A DNA stretch of 49,988 nt, taken from contig JBOZIK010000001.1 in NCBI GenBank assembly GCA_051453625.1, forward strand, positions 234,438,964 to 234,488,951. The letters run 5' to 3'. This document shows positions 11,197 to 21,669 of this stretch, in pieces. The DNA is from Welwitschia mirabilis (lineage: Eukaryota; Gnetophyta; Gnetopsida; Welwitschiales). A program made the position numbers and the translations under genes. The first letter of the stretch is position 1, and every line of letters starts with the position of its first letter. The notes beneath the pieces are model-generated. The model did no database searches and was not told the origin of the DNA. It saw only the letters and a program-made list of their open reading frames with translations.

Positions 11197-11950
11197 CTAA
11201 AAGAAATAATAAATTATATACGAACTAGGGGATTGGGTCTTGTCGAATTAGGTAAGTTAATACGTAATATGTCTTAAGTTCTAAACTTCCATTGTAATTA
11301 TCTTATGAGTTGAGATTATAGTTAGATGTAGTAATAAAAGTTAAATTATTTCTTACTATTTACTTTTTTTAAGTTTTAGTATTATGATTGTATTAGCTGT
11401 AGAAGATTTCAATGTTTTTAAAACTTTTATTGCAAACATATTTATTTTTATAGATATTAATTAAAGAGACATATTCAAATTTTTAGACCTCTTGAAAGTA
11501 GACATCTTAACTTTAATAGATGTCTTTGAAGGTCAAGTATGCTTTTTTAAGTTTTTTGTAATAGACATCTTAGATTTTGTAGACATCTTAACAATAGGAA
11601 AATGTATTAAAATATTTTAATAATAGATGTCTTAAGCCTTTTAGACATCTATTTTTTACATTTTAGATGTCTTTCAATAGTACACATCTTGACTATACTA
11701 TTAAAAAAATTAACATGTATCAAAACCTAAGATTTTAACCCTTTTTATTTATAAAAGGGACTATGAAGTCTCATTTTCAAGTCTTCATAGAATATTTCTC
11801 ATGCCTGATTTTCTTAGTTTTCTCTAGCAAGACATCTTGAATTTGTAAAACATTTTCACAAAGACTAGGGTTATTCTTTACATAAGTATACATCTTTTAG
11901 TTGCTTCTTATATTTTATTTGATTTCTTGTTTAGATTCTCCATATATCTT
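11197..11950 (+). other. Untranslated spacer of A with clustered AGACATCT motifs
   Basis: No coding similarity was seen. From about 11490 to 11700 the words AGACATCT, AGATGTCT and one-base variants occur about eight times, sharing the motif that fills the first part of element A's LTR. Confidence 0.6.
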
Positions 11951-11954
11951 ACAT

Positions 11955-13140
11955 AATGGTTAGAATAAAATTAATTGATACTTCAAGATAAAATAGACAA
12001 GCTTTAGAACCTCAAAGATTATAGTATGAGTCTCATTTTTTTTACCATGAAACAACCATCAGAAGAAATATAGAACATGGATAAGAAATTTTATTAGTAC
12101 AAAAAAAACTTTGATTTTTAGAGATAGCACAAAGGTTAGCTTATGGATTACTTCACATGGCTTGGTTAAAAAATGATTATTTAATTAGATCAAAGTAATT
12201 CAAATTCCATCATAAGGGATTCTTATGCAAACACTCATGAAATAGATGACATCATAAGTACCTTTCAAACTTAGGTCAAAGGTATTTCATTACATATTAT
12301 TCCTAGTTTTATAAATTCATTACTTAAAATAGATGATTCTAGTCTTCCTTAGTTATATATGGATTTATTTAAAGAAATTTTCACTTCTAGAGTTATAAAT
12401 GTGTCTCAAAGACATATGAGAAATGTTTTATTTGGACATTCTAGAATGAACATTATGATAAATATAGAGGGAAAAGATATGATTTTAGATGCTTATATTC
12501 TTAGATTAATCACCTTTTATAATGTTTTTGATTAGAGGAGGTACTATAGCTATTGCAAGATAATGTAAAATTTTGTGGTGTTCTATTTACTCATTAGTTT
12601 GAAGATAGATTTTGGTTTCATCTTATGCATGGATATTATCATGCTTTTTTTCAAGGTTTATACTTTAAGTCACCCTTGACTTATCAGTTTGATTATTAGA
12701 AGTGCAAACATTTTAGTTCCATAAGTTAATATTATTTAATAGAAGAAATCCCTAACTGATTTTAATTAGAAATTGAGATTACCAATACTACTAGGTATAG
12801 GTACTAACAAGAGGCCTTCACAATTTCAAAGGTTTTATTCTATTATTTCTAATAGCTCTTCATCAATTAAGAAAGTATTAAAGAAAATAGCTAAAATAAT
12901 GGAAAAATTTGGTAGAAGTTTAATAAGGCTAAAGAAACATAGGTTCATAACCATCAAGGACAAGGAATCAACAGAGAGTTGGGAATCCATGAGGACTTCC
13001 AAATGGTTAGACTTGGAGGAGGAATCAAAAGTAGAAGAAGCACCTTTCTAACTCCTCAGGGTATAAGTTATGACTCAAGTAGAGAAATTAATAGTAGTGA
13101 TTCTACAGATGAGTCATTAGAAGATGAGGCATCATTTTAG
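11955..13140 (+). pseudogene. Downstream extra ORF of SIRE/Maximus-type element A
   Basis: A protein of unknown function that plant SIRE/Maximus elements carry after pol, sometimes called env-like. The start MVRIKLIDTSR at 11955 opens the frame. Recognisable blocks are RDSYANTHEIDDIISTFQT (family REFYANM...), VKGISLHIIPSFINSLLKI, VSQRHMRNVLFGHSRMN and IEGKDMILDAYILRLI, with frameshifts between them. The last 92 codons (12773-13051) are open, basic then acidic. The family attribution rests on the FYAN motif and block order; I do not know a function. Confidence 0.6.
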
Positions 13141-14382
13141 GAGGAGCATTAAGCCCCTCATAAAGGCACATATGCAAGGGTAGAAACAAGATTTAGGTTT
13201 ATCTTAGGAAAGGTACCAGCAGACGATAGAGTCTAAGAGCTTAGATCTATAGCCTTTTATCTTCCACTACCCATGTCATCAGATTCTAATTCACTGTTCT
13301 ACCTAGTCATCATCATTGCTTAAACCCTCTTCATAACCCTACCTACCCTCTTCACCTTCATTGTATATATCATCATTACCCCCATATTACATTAAGCCTA
13401 TTTAGGTGCCACCACATTTCATCATTTAATTACCTTCATCCTTCATAGGGACAACCATATTCAACTTCTTTGGGATGTCCATCACTTCTTAAATATATCA
13501 ACATATAAGAAGATAGGTTTATGAGGCCTCAAGTGAGACCTCTCAATGGCCTTTTAGGAAGAGACATACTCTACCACCTACATTATCCTCATTTTATACC
13601 TTCTAGAATTCCATCACCCATGACAATGACAGTGATAGTGACGATGAAGGAGAAGGCATGCACTATATGAGTAACCTTTCTCTTAACGATTAGATGCTTT
13701 TATCTACTATCCAAAAAGGGAGAGGATTTTTGGAAAATTAGTGTAAAATCAGTTGCATCTAGTTGGACACATTAGCTTTTACCTTGAGGACATACTATTT
13801 ACCATGGAATGCTTGTTTTTGAGATATTGGATTAGAGCTTTAAGTGATATTATTATTCATTGATGCTCACTCTTAATATTTGGCATACATTTGATTATGT
13901 TTCTATCATTTCCAATAATGTTGTTTAGCAGAGTTTTATGTTAAACTTTCATGTTTAATATTCTTTCTTGTTAGCACATTCTTATATTTTAATATTATGT
14001 TTTGTTGGTACATTTCTAAAATGTTATATTGTAATTTTTATTACAATGAAAATATTTTTTTATGATGTATCATTGACACATAATTTAAATACTATGCTAT
14101 CATTTTGTTAATGGCACATTACTATTGACATATATTAATTAATTAATTGTTTATATTCTTGAATAAAATTACCAAATGTTTTTAGTTCTTTCTTATTCTA
14201 CATTCTACATGCTTATTGAAATGATCAATATCATGATTTTTCAAATGTCTATGTGCCTTTATTTATTATTCAAGTGGTATTATCAAATGTTTATGTGCTT
14301 TTCTACCCTAAACATGTATATTCAATTTTAGTTGATTGAATGAGACTACACTAATGTAGTTTTTTAAGTTTTTAATGTCATT
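13141..14382 (+). other. 3' region of element A, low coding potential
   Basis: Up to about 13690 it is rich in Pro/Ser/Tyr codons and ends in an Asp/Ser run (DNDSDSDDEGEG), probably the low-complexity tail of the extra ORF. From 13690 to 14382 it is a T-rich untranslated stretch. A first polypurine-like tract lies at 13710-13724. Confidence 0.5.
13710..13724 (+). other. Internal polypurine-like tract
   Basis: AAAAAGGGAGAGGA followed by TTTTT. It resembles the true polypurine tract before the 3' LTR at 14383 and lies about 670 bases upstream of it. A second, central or duplicated purine tract is a recurrent feature in SIRE/Maximus 3' regions as I recall them. Confidence 0.4.
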
Positions 14383-14394
14383 AAAAAGGGGAGA
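14383..14394 (+). other. Polypurine tract of element A
   Basis: AAAAAGGGGAGA ends four bases before the point where similarity to the 5' LTR starts (ATAAATCTA at 14401). It would prime plus-strand DNA synthesis. Confidence 0.7.
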
Positions 14395-14398
14395 TTTT

Positions 14399-14656
14399 TC
14401 ATAAATCTAATTATAGTTATTAAATATTTTGTATCATTATGTAGATAGACCATTACAAAGAAAATTAGATTATAATAAGTACAAGTCAATGTTGGAACTT
14501 CAAAGATGATGTTTCACAAAAAGTTTAGAATTAAAATTGCAAGATCAATTACCTCAAGACATCTTTAAAATGAAAGACATCTATGGTGAAGACGTTTAGA
14601 TACTTAAAGACATCTATGGCGAAGACATCTACATCTTAAATACATCGATAGTGTAC
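14399..14656 (+). repeat. 3' LTR of A, piece 1
   Basis: Aligns to 6659-6915 of the 5' LTR, including CATTATGTAGATAGA, CAAGTCAATGTT and the repeated GACATCTATGG(C/T)GAAGAC words. It is cut at GTGTAC by insertion S. Confidence 0.8.
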
Positions 14657-15909
14657 TGTTGCAATGCAAAACTATATGTTTTTGATGGGGTATTTTAAGT
14701 AGTTTTGCAGGACATTTAGACAAGTTCAAGTGGAAAATGTTGATTATTGAGAGTTAAGGAGAAAATCATGGAAATGCAAAAATACCAATACATTTGAAGG
14801 AATTTTAAATTAATTTTGATACTACATATTTTGAGAAGAAATTAATGAAATTTAAGGAAAATTTAACTTGGTAAAGAAATTCAAGAAGATTGTCATCCCC
14901 TTTAGTATCTAAAGGCCACTGTTAAATGATAATACTTATGAACTAATTAGGATGTTAACTAGACCAAGAAGCATATTGATGTGGGCCTCTATTGATATGA
15001 CATGATTCCTACATCATCCAGATGATCATATGAATAACACCTAAAATTAGTTAATGTACAAAAGTTAATCAAACTTGTGTAATGTATCATGTTCTCTTTG
15101 TGTGCTATTAGGGTTTTTAATGCATCTATTAGATTTTACATTATTAGAATCTATTATTATTAATAAATACTACCTTCATCCTTAACCTCAACAATCTTCA
15201 TTATACTAGAAATTCTTATGATAAGATATCAAAGGGCTAGAGGTCCATCCATTAGATAAAAAGATGAATATTCCTTAGTGTTGAACTATGTCTTATTCAT
15301 TAAGGTGTTGTTGTTTTATAATAAGATGTTGATTTAAATTTTAATAGAAATCTCATTTTAGTTTTATTAATGTGATATACCTTATGGTTTATGTTGGTTA
15401 TAATTTTGTGATAGTTTCATAATTAATATAAATTATTAAGGAAAACCTTTATTAAGGCTAAAAATCAATAGTTTAGAACTTACATGGTATTTTTTATTTC
15501 ATCGATTAATCATTACATGTTTTTCATATTTTATTTAATGTATTTGATAGCCTAGTTTGGTTTTGGTTAGTGATAATTTTCTTGATTAATTTTTCTTATA
15601 TAGGGCCAATATTGATGATAGAGATTTGGTAGTCAAATAGATATTGTATTTAGAGTAGACTTCATTTGCATTTTCATAAGTGTATTAAACTTTCTTGCAT
15701 TTCATTTTTCATTTTATTAAACATAAAAGAAAAATATAAAATACATCATAAAAATAAATTATCTAGCTTTGAGCTTAGTGCCTTCAATAGATTATGACAT
15801 TCAATTCCACTCTTATCTATATTAGTGTGTTGTGTTTTTGCATATATTTGTGATTAATAGGATTTAAATAAGGATGTAACATTTGCATAAATATGTACCA
15901 TAACATATA
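14657..15909 (+). mobile_element. Insertion S: 1.25 kb LTR-like sequence in the 3' LTR of A
   Basis: The 5' LTR reads without interruption across CGTACTAGCTTTTAG (6911-6925). Here the same site is opened. The insertion begins TGTTGCAATG, and its last part contains GGATGTAACA, so a TGTT...AACA LTR is possible. The flanks TGTAC (14652-14656) and TCTAC (15910-15914) look like a 5-base target duplication with one change. No coding sequence and no second LTR were found, so it is best read as a solo LTR with a few extra bases. Its text (CTAGCTTTGAGCTTAGTGCC near its end) suggests a gypsy LTR. Confidence 0.6.
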
Positions 15910-16174
15910 TCTACTTTTAGATCATAGGCTAAGGATGACTAACACATTAAAGATGACTATGCTGAAAGTTAGACCTAATACTAATAAAAGATGTCTACAC
16001 ATTTGAAGACATCTATACTAAAATAAAATAGGTAATAGAGTCATTTTGTATTTTTACTAATATTTCACGTTTAGGTGAGCTATAAAAGTTTACTTTGTAG
16101 ATTCATCATCATAGAGTACTAAAGGTTATACAGATCAATTTTTAGGCAAGTTCACTAAAGACATCTATAGGAGA
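15910..16174 (+). repeat. 3' LTR of A, piece 2
   Basis: Aligns to 6917-7190 of the 5' LTR (TTTTAGATCATAGG, AGTTAGACCTAATACTAA, CATTTTGTATTTTTACTAA) and stops at CTATAG, where element B begins. Confidence 0.8.
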
Positions 16175-16454
16175 TGTTTCTCTTTTTCCCTTAAAATCTT
16201 ATTCAATTCCAATATCCATTCTACATTTTTTTTAATTTTATAACAAAATTATTTTCAAAAAAGGGAGATAAAAAAACTAGCTTCTATGTACTCATCAATC
16301 TATTTTTTAGTTAAAAAACTGATCTATTTCCACCTATAGCATGATTTTCATGTCATTACATAAAGAAAATTTGAAATGGATGAATTTTATTTGTATAAAT
16401 GCCAATCATATTTGTATGAATTACATCCTTTAGTACACTGTAGTATTAATTTGT

Positions 16455-17160
16455 TCCCGATCTCTATGATAGCTAAATATAAGAATCAAGGACTTTTAAT
16501 GCTTTCCCAAATTGATGAATGTCTTTAACCAATGCAATTCCTTCTCCTAATTGTCATACATGTTCATATACTATAAGGGCAGTAGTAGTATTTAATATTA
16601 ATGTAGCAACTATTACTCTGTTCTGACTAGAAAAGACTTTCCTAAGTATGGTTGCATTATATTCTAGTCCTCCACCTTGTAAATCTTCTAAAGTGTAATA
16701 AGGAATTCAAAAAATTTACTTTCAATTTTCTCTTGGCTAACATCCAAAATTACCCTAGGATCTAGGGGACTCATCTTATCTAAGCCTTCAAAATTAACTA
16801 CTAATGTCCTTTTCATTCCAAAATTTTAAAGAGCACTAGCCATCTTCTCAACCTATGGGCCTAGATCAATTGAAACTCCAAGGACCTCTAATACATCAAC
16901 ACTTTCATAGGGGAAAGAACTAGAATGATTTCCTTACTTGGCTACTTGTACATCATAGGTTGCTACTAATATGCATTTCTCAGTTGAGATGTTTACTATA
17001 TTGACACCACTACCACTAGTGCCAACTATATCTAAGGCATGAATTAACTCATCAACTTGTATACTTCATTTCAACATTACTTTTACAAACCCTAAAATTT
17101 CTTAAAAAGTCTCAACTTTATTCCTAAGAAAAACTAGGATAACACTTCCAAATATGACCA
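16455..17160 (-). pseudogene. Captured host-gene fragment: anthranilate phosphoribosyltransferase (copy in 5' LTR)
   Basis: This enzyme (TrpD; PAT1 in Arabidopsis) joins anthranilate to PRPP in plastid tryptophan synthesis. On the minus strand I read FLRNKVETF, LDIVGTSGSG (family VGTGGDG, the PRPP loop; Asp lost here), NIVNISTEKCILVATY (NxFNISTGxxIxAA), VAK, stop, GNHSSSF (KxGNRSSSS), SVDVLEVLGVSIDLGP, then directly EKMASAL, NFGMKRTLVVNFEGLDKMSP, ILDVSQEKIE and, after a frame change, YYTLEDLQGGGLEYNATIL, LGEGIALVKDI and FGKALKVLDSYI. About sixty family residues between GP and KMA are missing. There are no introns. It lies antisense to the retroelement and is clearly not functional. Confidence 0.85.
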
Positions 17161-17439
17161 AAAAAAAAAAAACCACTGAAATGACATCATAAAAAAAGTG
17201 ACATGTAGATTCAAAACAATGGAGAAAAACAAAGTAGATTTCACAAAAGAAAATGCCAATGAACAATGATAGTAGAGGGTGAAGTTAAGGAGACCATTAT
17301 AGCATTACATAGAAACTGAATCACAAGAGAAATAATGATTGGTAATGAAGATTAAAGAGACACCAAAAACTCAATAATTGGAAGATGTGGGAAAAGGACC
17401 ATTGAAAATTTATACACTAGCATGGGGATAACTTATAAC

Positions 17440-18070
17440 AACTGGATAGCAATTGACACTAAGATCTAGTCATTGCACTATTTCTTTAGAAATGCATTTG
17501 TTTGTTTTTAGTAAATTTGCTAATGTTCATAACTTGTTTGATGATATACATATTCTAAATATAGAAATAAGGGTATGAACAAAAGCCATAATTACTGAAG
17601 ACATTCTATCTTTTAGATTTTCTATTGCATGTAATTGTTTGAATTAAACGCATGACATTCTAGTCTTTATTAGTAAATGCAATGAATCTTTAGATGTTCT
17701 AGATGAGTTATATTATTTATTTACTAATATGATAACTAATAAAGAACAATAATAACCAAAACCTGAGAAACTATCATTAAGGAAGGAGTTGAAGAGAAGA
17801 CAATGGAAACATTTTATACCATGTAATTATGAAAGAAAAATTGATAACTATGATGGAATACATATGTTAATATTTCCTTAACCTTTATTTAACCATTTTA
17901 TACAATTCATTGCTCTACTAGAGGAACACTATGCTATTCATAAAATTGAGTCAGATACAAGTTACTGAAAACTTACTTCAGTTAAACAAGATTTTCCTAG
18001 AGCCCAAGGAAGATACAGCTATCATCTCTCATATAGTCATGTTAAGCTCAAAAAGCCATGAAAATGTAAC
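17440..18070 (+). other. Unidentified reading frame conserved in both LTRs of B (copy 1)
   Basis: A plus-strand frame with few stops reads blocks such as HNLFDDIHILNIEIRV, LDVLDELYYLFTNMITNKEQ and, after a stop, HFIPCNYERKIDNYDGIHML, ALLEEHYAIHKIESD and QDFPRAQGRYSYHLSYSH. The copy in the 3' LTR (about 36600-37215) reads along with it. I do not recognise a family. It could be a second captured gene piece or simply conserved LTR sequence. Confidence 0.35.
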
Positions 18071-18139
18071 ACTTTCATCTATGCAATAAGATCTTATTCT
18101 TATTCATCATCATATTTTATAGAAGAATATTTAATTAGA

Positions 18140-18300
18140 TAACCAAGATCTCATTTTTAAAGGATAAGATGGTAGTGCATTCTTAGGACAAAACTTAAGT
18201 TTGCAAAATACATAAGTATTTATTAGTTTTTCATTTAAGGTAATGACAGTTACATTAGCTGGCAGTAGCATCACATCCAAAAATGCCTTATCTTCTCTTA
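18140..18300 (-). other. Second unidentified frame shared by both LTRs of B (copy 1)
   Basis: The minus strand reads LREDKAFLDVMLLPANVTVI, then FCKLKFCPKNALPSYPLKMR, then SWLSN. The 3' LTR copy (37252-37434) reads MFLDMMLLLADITIIIF and FPLKMKSWLSN. It is in the same orientation as the anthranilate phosphoribosyltransferase fragment. No family was recognised. Confidence 0.35.
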
Positions 18301-18479
18301 ATCCCTATATGAAAGTATACAAATCCACCTTTGGAAATATTCATTAAATCCATTATAATCTCATAATATGATCTAAAATATCTAAATTATTAGAGTTTGA
18401 TTATCTAATTTAGCTAAAAAATCAAATAATAAAGAAATAGGGGTATTACTAAAGATAAAAGATGTTTAAGACCCCAAAA

Positions 18480-19557
18480 AAAAAAAATAGAGATAAGTAC
18501 AAGAAGAACAGTGGAGCGGGATCACATCACAAAAAGGGAAAAAAGGCTACATTGTATAGGAAATCATAGGAATATTAGAAAAAGTATTGAAAATTTTCTA
18601 CTTCATCATTGAAATCAAAGAATAAAATGTTAGCGACAAGAACAAAGAGGTGACATTCATCAAGATGAAGAGGAGAGAAGATAGAATAGGAAAGCAGTAA
18701 AAACTATGATACAAAAAAAGCCATCATCACAAAACAATTGGAAGAGATGCATCAAATCATAAAAAGGATAGATCTTACCACACAGGAAAGGTCTCACAAT
18801 AAAGAAACATATGAAATAAAGGAATACACATTAATAAAGTAAAAACATAAAAGAGTGAAATTACACTGTGAATACAAAAATGATCAGAGGCAATGGCATC
18901 ATAGAGAATTTGACCTAATAGTTCAAATACATCCTTAGACAGTTAGTGGTATAATCACAGGTTTAAAATTTTCTAAACTATTCATTAAACTTTTCTTTCT
19001 AATTAAATGTAATGATATTGTGTTGATGCATTTTCACTGTGATTCACCATTAATTAAATTTTATCATTTTTTGAATAGCCAATGCATGATTTGGAAAATA
19101 GTTTTTATATTCTTGAACTTTTTATTTATATTTAATTTTATTCATAGCATTACTCAAAAAAATTATTTTTATATTATTTTTTATACTCTCTAATTAAAAT
19201 GCAAAAGATCCTTTAACTTATTTCACTTAAACACAGCTAGATTCTATTAGCAAAAGTTATCTTTTTTCCCCAAAGTATATTTCACATATTATTTTCTATC
19301 TTCTCTACTTTATACAGTTCTTTTTGTTTTGTATAGAGTTAATACTCTAGGTTAGATTCAATAAAATCATCAAATTTATTAGGTTGGTTAGATGCTTTTA
19401 TTAAATTTAATTAATAAATAAAGCTATTGATAATACATTATTACCTTTGTAATCTTTCTCACTCATGATTATAAGGACATCAACAATTCATATCATAGTT
19501 AAATCAAACACTTTCTATAGTGAAATTAAAAAAAATATAACATTATGAAAATTCTGC
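18480..19557 (+). other. LTR B, non-coding right half
   Basis: No coding similarity was seen. Long AT runs and a conserved GTATAGAGTTAATACTCTAG palindrome-like stretch are present in both LTRs (19333 and 38390 regions). Confidence 0.4.
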
Positions 19558-19765
19558 AATAGTTTAACAATAGAAGGAGGAACATAAAGACAATTCAAAC
19601 ATCATTCAATCATCCAAAAGCATAAATATAAAATTGTGAAAAATAGTCATAATAGTTTTGGCACTAAAAGAAGGGCATAAACACAATTAAAATACCACTC
19701 AATCATCTAAAATCACAAATGTAATATTACAAAAAATAATTGAAATAGTTTTCACACTAAAAGGA
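19558..19765 (+). repeat. Tandem repeat of about 93 bases at the LTR B / leader boundary
   Basis: Unit 1 is 19558-19651, unit 2 is 19652-19744, and a partial unit 3 starts at 19745. Each begins AATAGTTT, then a CACTAAAAGGAGGG-like block, CAATT(C/A)AAA and CAATCATC. The 3' LTR has a single unit (38622-38715). Unit 2 contains TTTTGGCACTAAAAGAAGGG, which could be a decayed TGGCGCC-type PBS. Confidence 0.6.
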
Positions 19766-20360
19766 GGGAACCTCATGTAGGTCATTTACCATTTACTTGT
19801 TTGCTTTCATTTTACTTATTTTGTCTTGTTTACCAAAATGTCAATGTTAATGTGTGGGAAAAAAATTTGCATTTTTAAGAGAGAGTAAAAGGTACTCATC
19901 TAATAAGATTCTTTAACTTTCACTACTAATCAACTTCATTCCATGCATGATTATAGGAGTTACAAGAAAGTCTACCTAGCGCATCTCACTAAAAGAATAC
20001 AATCATTAGCTATTAAAAATTAGTACTACTAGATAATAATCAAAACAAGATTCTTCTTGATGATTATTTTTCTTAGAAGTACAACAAAAATGAATAATTC
20101 ATAATTGTATGGAATGATAATAAAAATACTAAAACATTAGAAAAACTCATAACATAAAATTTAAAAAACATTATAATGACAATAGATTATTTGAATATGT
20201 AATGAATGATAAAGAACCACTAAAAATTTAAAAATATAGGAATCATGAACCCCAAATCCAATCAACTGAGTTTAAAATGCTTTAGGATGCTATTAATGAC
20301 ATTAAATGAGGCATTCAAAATAAGAATAATTACCTAGACACAAACTTTGATGACACACCA
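19766..20360 (+). other. Untranslated leader of element B
   Basis: AT-rich, no gene seen. It lies between the LTR end and the first gag similarity. Confidence 0.4.
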
Positions 20361-20817
20361 ATTCATCCTTTGCTCCTGAATTTCCTAGTAAAACACTTGA
20401 TTTTGAAAAATTGACAAGTTTGAAAGATTTTATCATCCATGCAAGGAACTTCAAACATGCTTATCATATGTATAACATCCAATGAAAAATAGCCTATCAT
20501 CTATTTTATTAATCCCTTAAATAACAAGTCCTTAAATAATACCATCATGTACCAATTCATTCTATCACAAGTTTGCGATAACTATTTGAAATGTTTGTTC
20601 CACATTATTATATCAATATCTCAAAATAGATGATGTTAGATATCTTGACAAATATGCATTAACAATTCAATAAGGCTATACAAGATTATGCATGATGATG
20701 GAGGGTTATTGACTTATAGATAGAAACCCTGATTGTAGATTTAAACATGGATTATCTTTTTGCAAAGTTGTGTATTCCATACATTTATAAACACCTTAGA
20801 ATGTAGTCATTTAAAAC
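20361..20817 (+). pseudogene. gag of element B, N-terminal part
   Basis: Reads APEFPSKTLDFEKLTSLKDF, then IIHARNFKHAYHMYNIQ, a stop and KIAYHLF, matching the plant gypsy gag core (LPxxFKxPxLxxYDGxxDPxxHxxxFxxxxxxxGxxDxxxCRxFP). The rest runs into an assembly gap. Many stops. Confidence 0.6.
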
Positions 20818-21669
20818 NNNNNNNNNNNNNNNNNNNNNNNNNNNNNNNNNNNNNNNNNNNNNNNNNNNNNNNNNNNNNNNNNNNNNNNNNNNNNNNNNNN
20901 NNNNNNNNNNNNNNNNNNNNNNNNNNNNNNNNNNNNNNNNNNNNNNNNNNNNNNNNNNNNNNNNNNNNNNNNNNNNNNNNNNNNNNNNNNNNNNNNNNNN
21001 NNNNNNNNNNNNNNNNNNNNNNNNNNNNNNNNNNNNNNNNNNNNNNNNNNNNNNNNNNNNNNNNNNNNNNNNNNNNNNNNNNNNNNNNNNNNNNNNNNNN
21101 NNNNNNNNNNNNNNNNNNNNNNNNNNNNNNNNNNNNNNNNNNNNNNNNNNNNNNNNNNNNNNNNNNNNNNNNNNNNNNNNNNNNNNNNNNNNNNNNNNNN
21201 NNNNNNNNNNNNNNNNNNNNNNNNNNNNNNNNNNNNNNNNNNNNNNNNNNNNNNNNNNNNNNNNNNNNNNNNNNNNNNNNNNNNNNNNNNNNNNNNNNNN
21301 NNNNNNNNNNNNNNNNNNNNNNNNNNNNNNNNNNNNNNNNNNNNNNNNNNNNNNNNNNNNNNNNNNNNNNNNNNNNNNNNNNNNNNNNNNNNNNNNNNNN
21401 NNNNNNNNNNNNNNNNNNNNNNNNNNNNNNNNNNNNNNNNNNNNNNNNNNNNNNNNNNNNNNNNNNNNNNNNNNNNNNNNNNNNNNNNNNNNNNNNNNNN
21501 NNNNNNNNNNNNNNNNNNNNNNNNNNNNNNNNNNNNNNNNNNNNNNNNNNNNNNNNNNNNNNNNNNNNNNNNNNNNNNNNNNNNNNNNNNNNNNNNNNNN
21601 NNNNNNNNNNNNNNNNNNNNNNNNNNNNNNNNNNNNNNNNNNNNNNNNNNNNNNNNNNNNNNNNNNNNN
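20818..21669. other. Assembly gap, 852 N
   Basis: Unknown bases inside gag of element B. No repeated sequence at its edges was noticed. Open frames spanning it are artefacts of the Ns. Confidence 1.

Larger units (their letters stand above)
16175..19760 (+). repeat. 5' LTR of element B
   Basis: Aligns to 35355-38716 along its length, with shared blocks at TTCTCTTTTTCCCTTA, the gene fragment at 16455-17160, TTTATACCATGTAATTA, GTATAGAGTTAATACTCTAGGTTA and TGATTATAAGGACATCAACA. The right end is unclear. It could be at about 19651 or 19760, depending on how many units of the terminal tandem repeat belong to the LTR. Confidence 0.75.
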
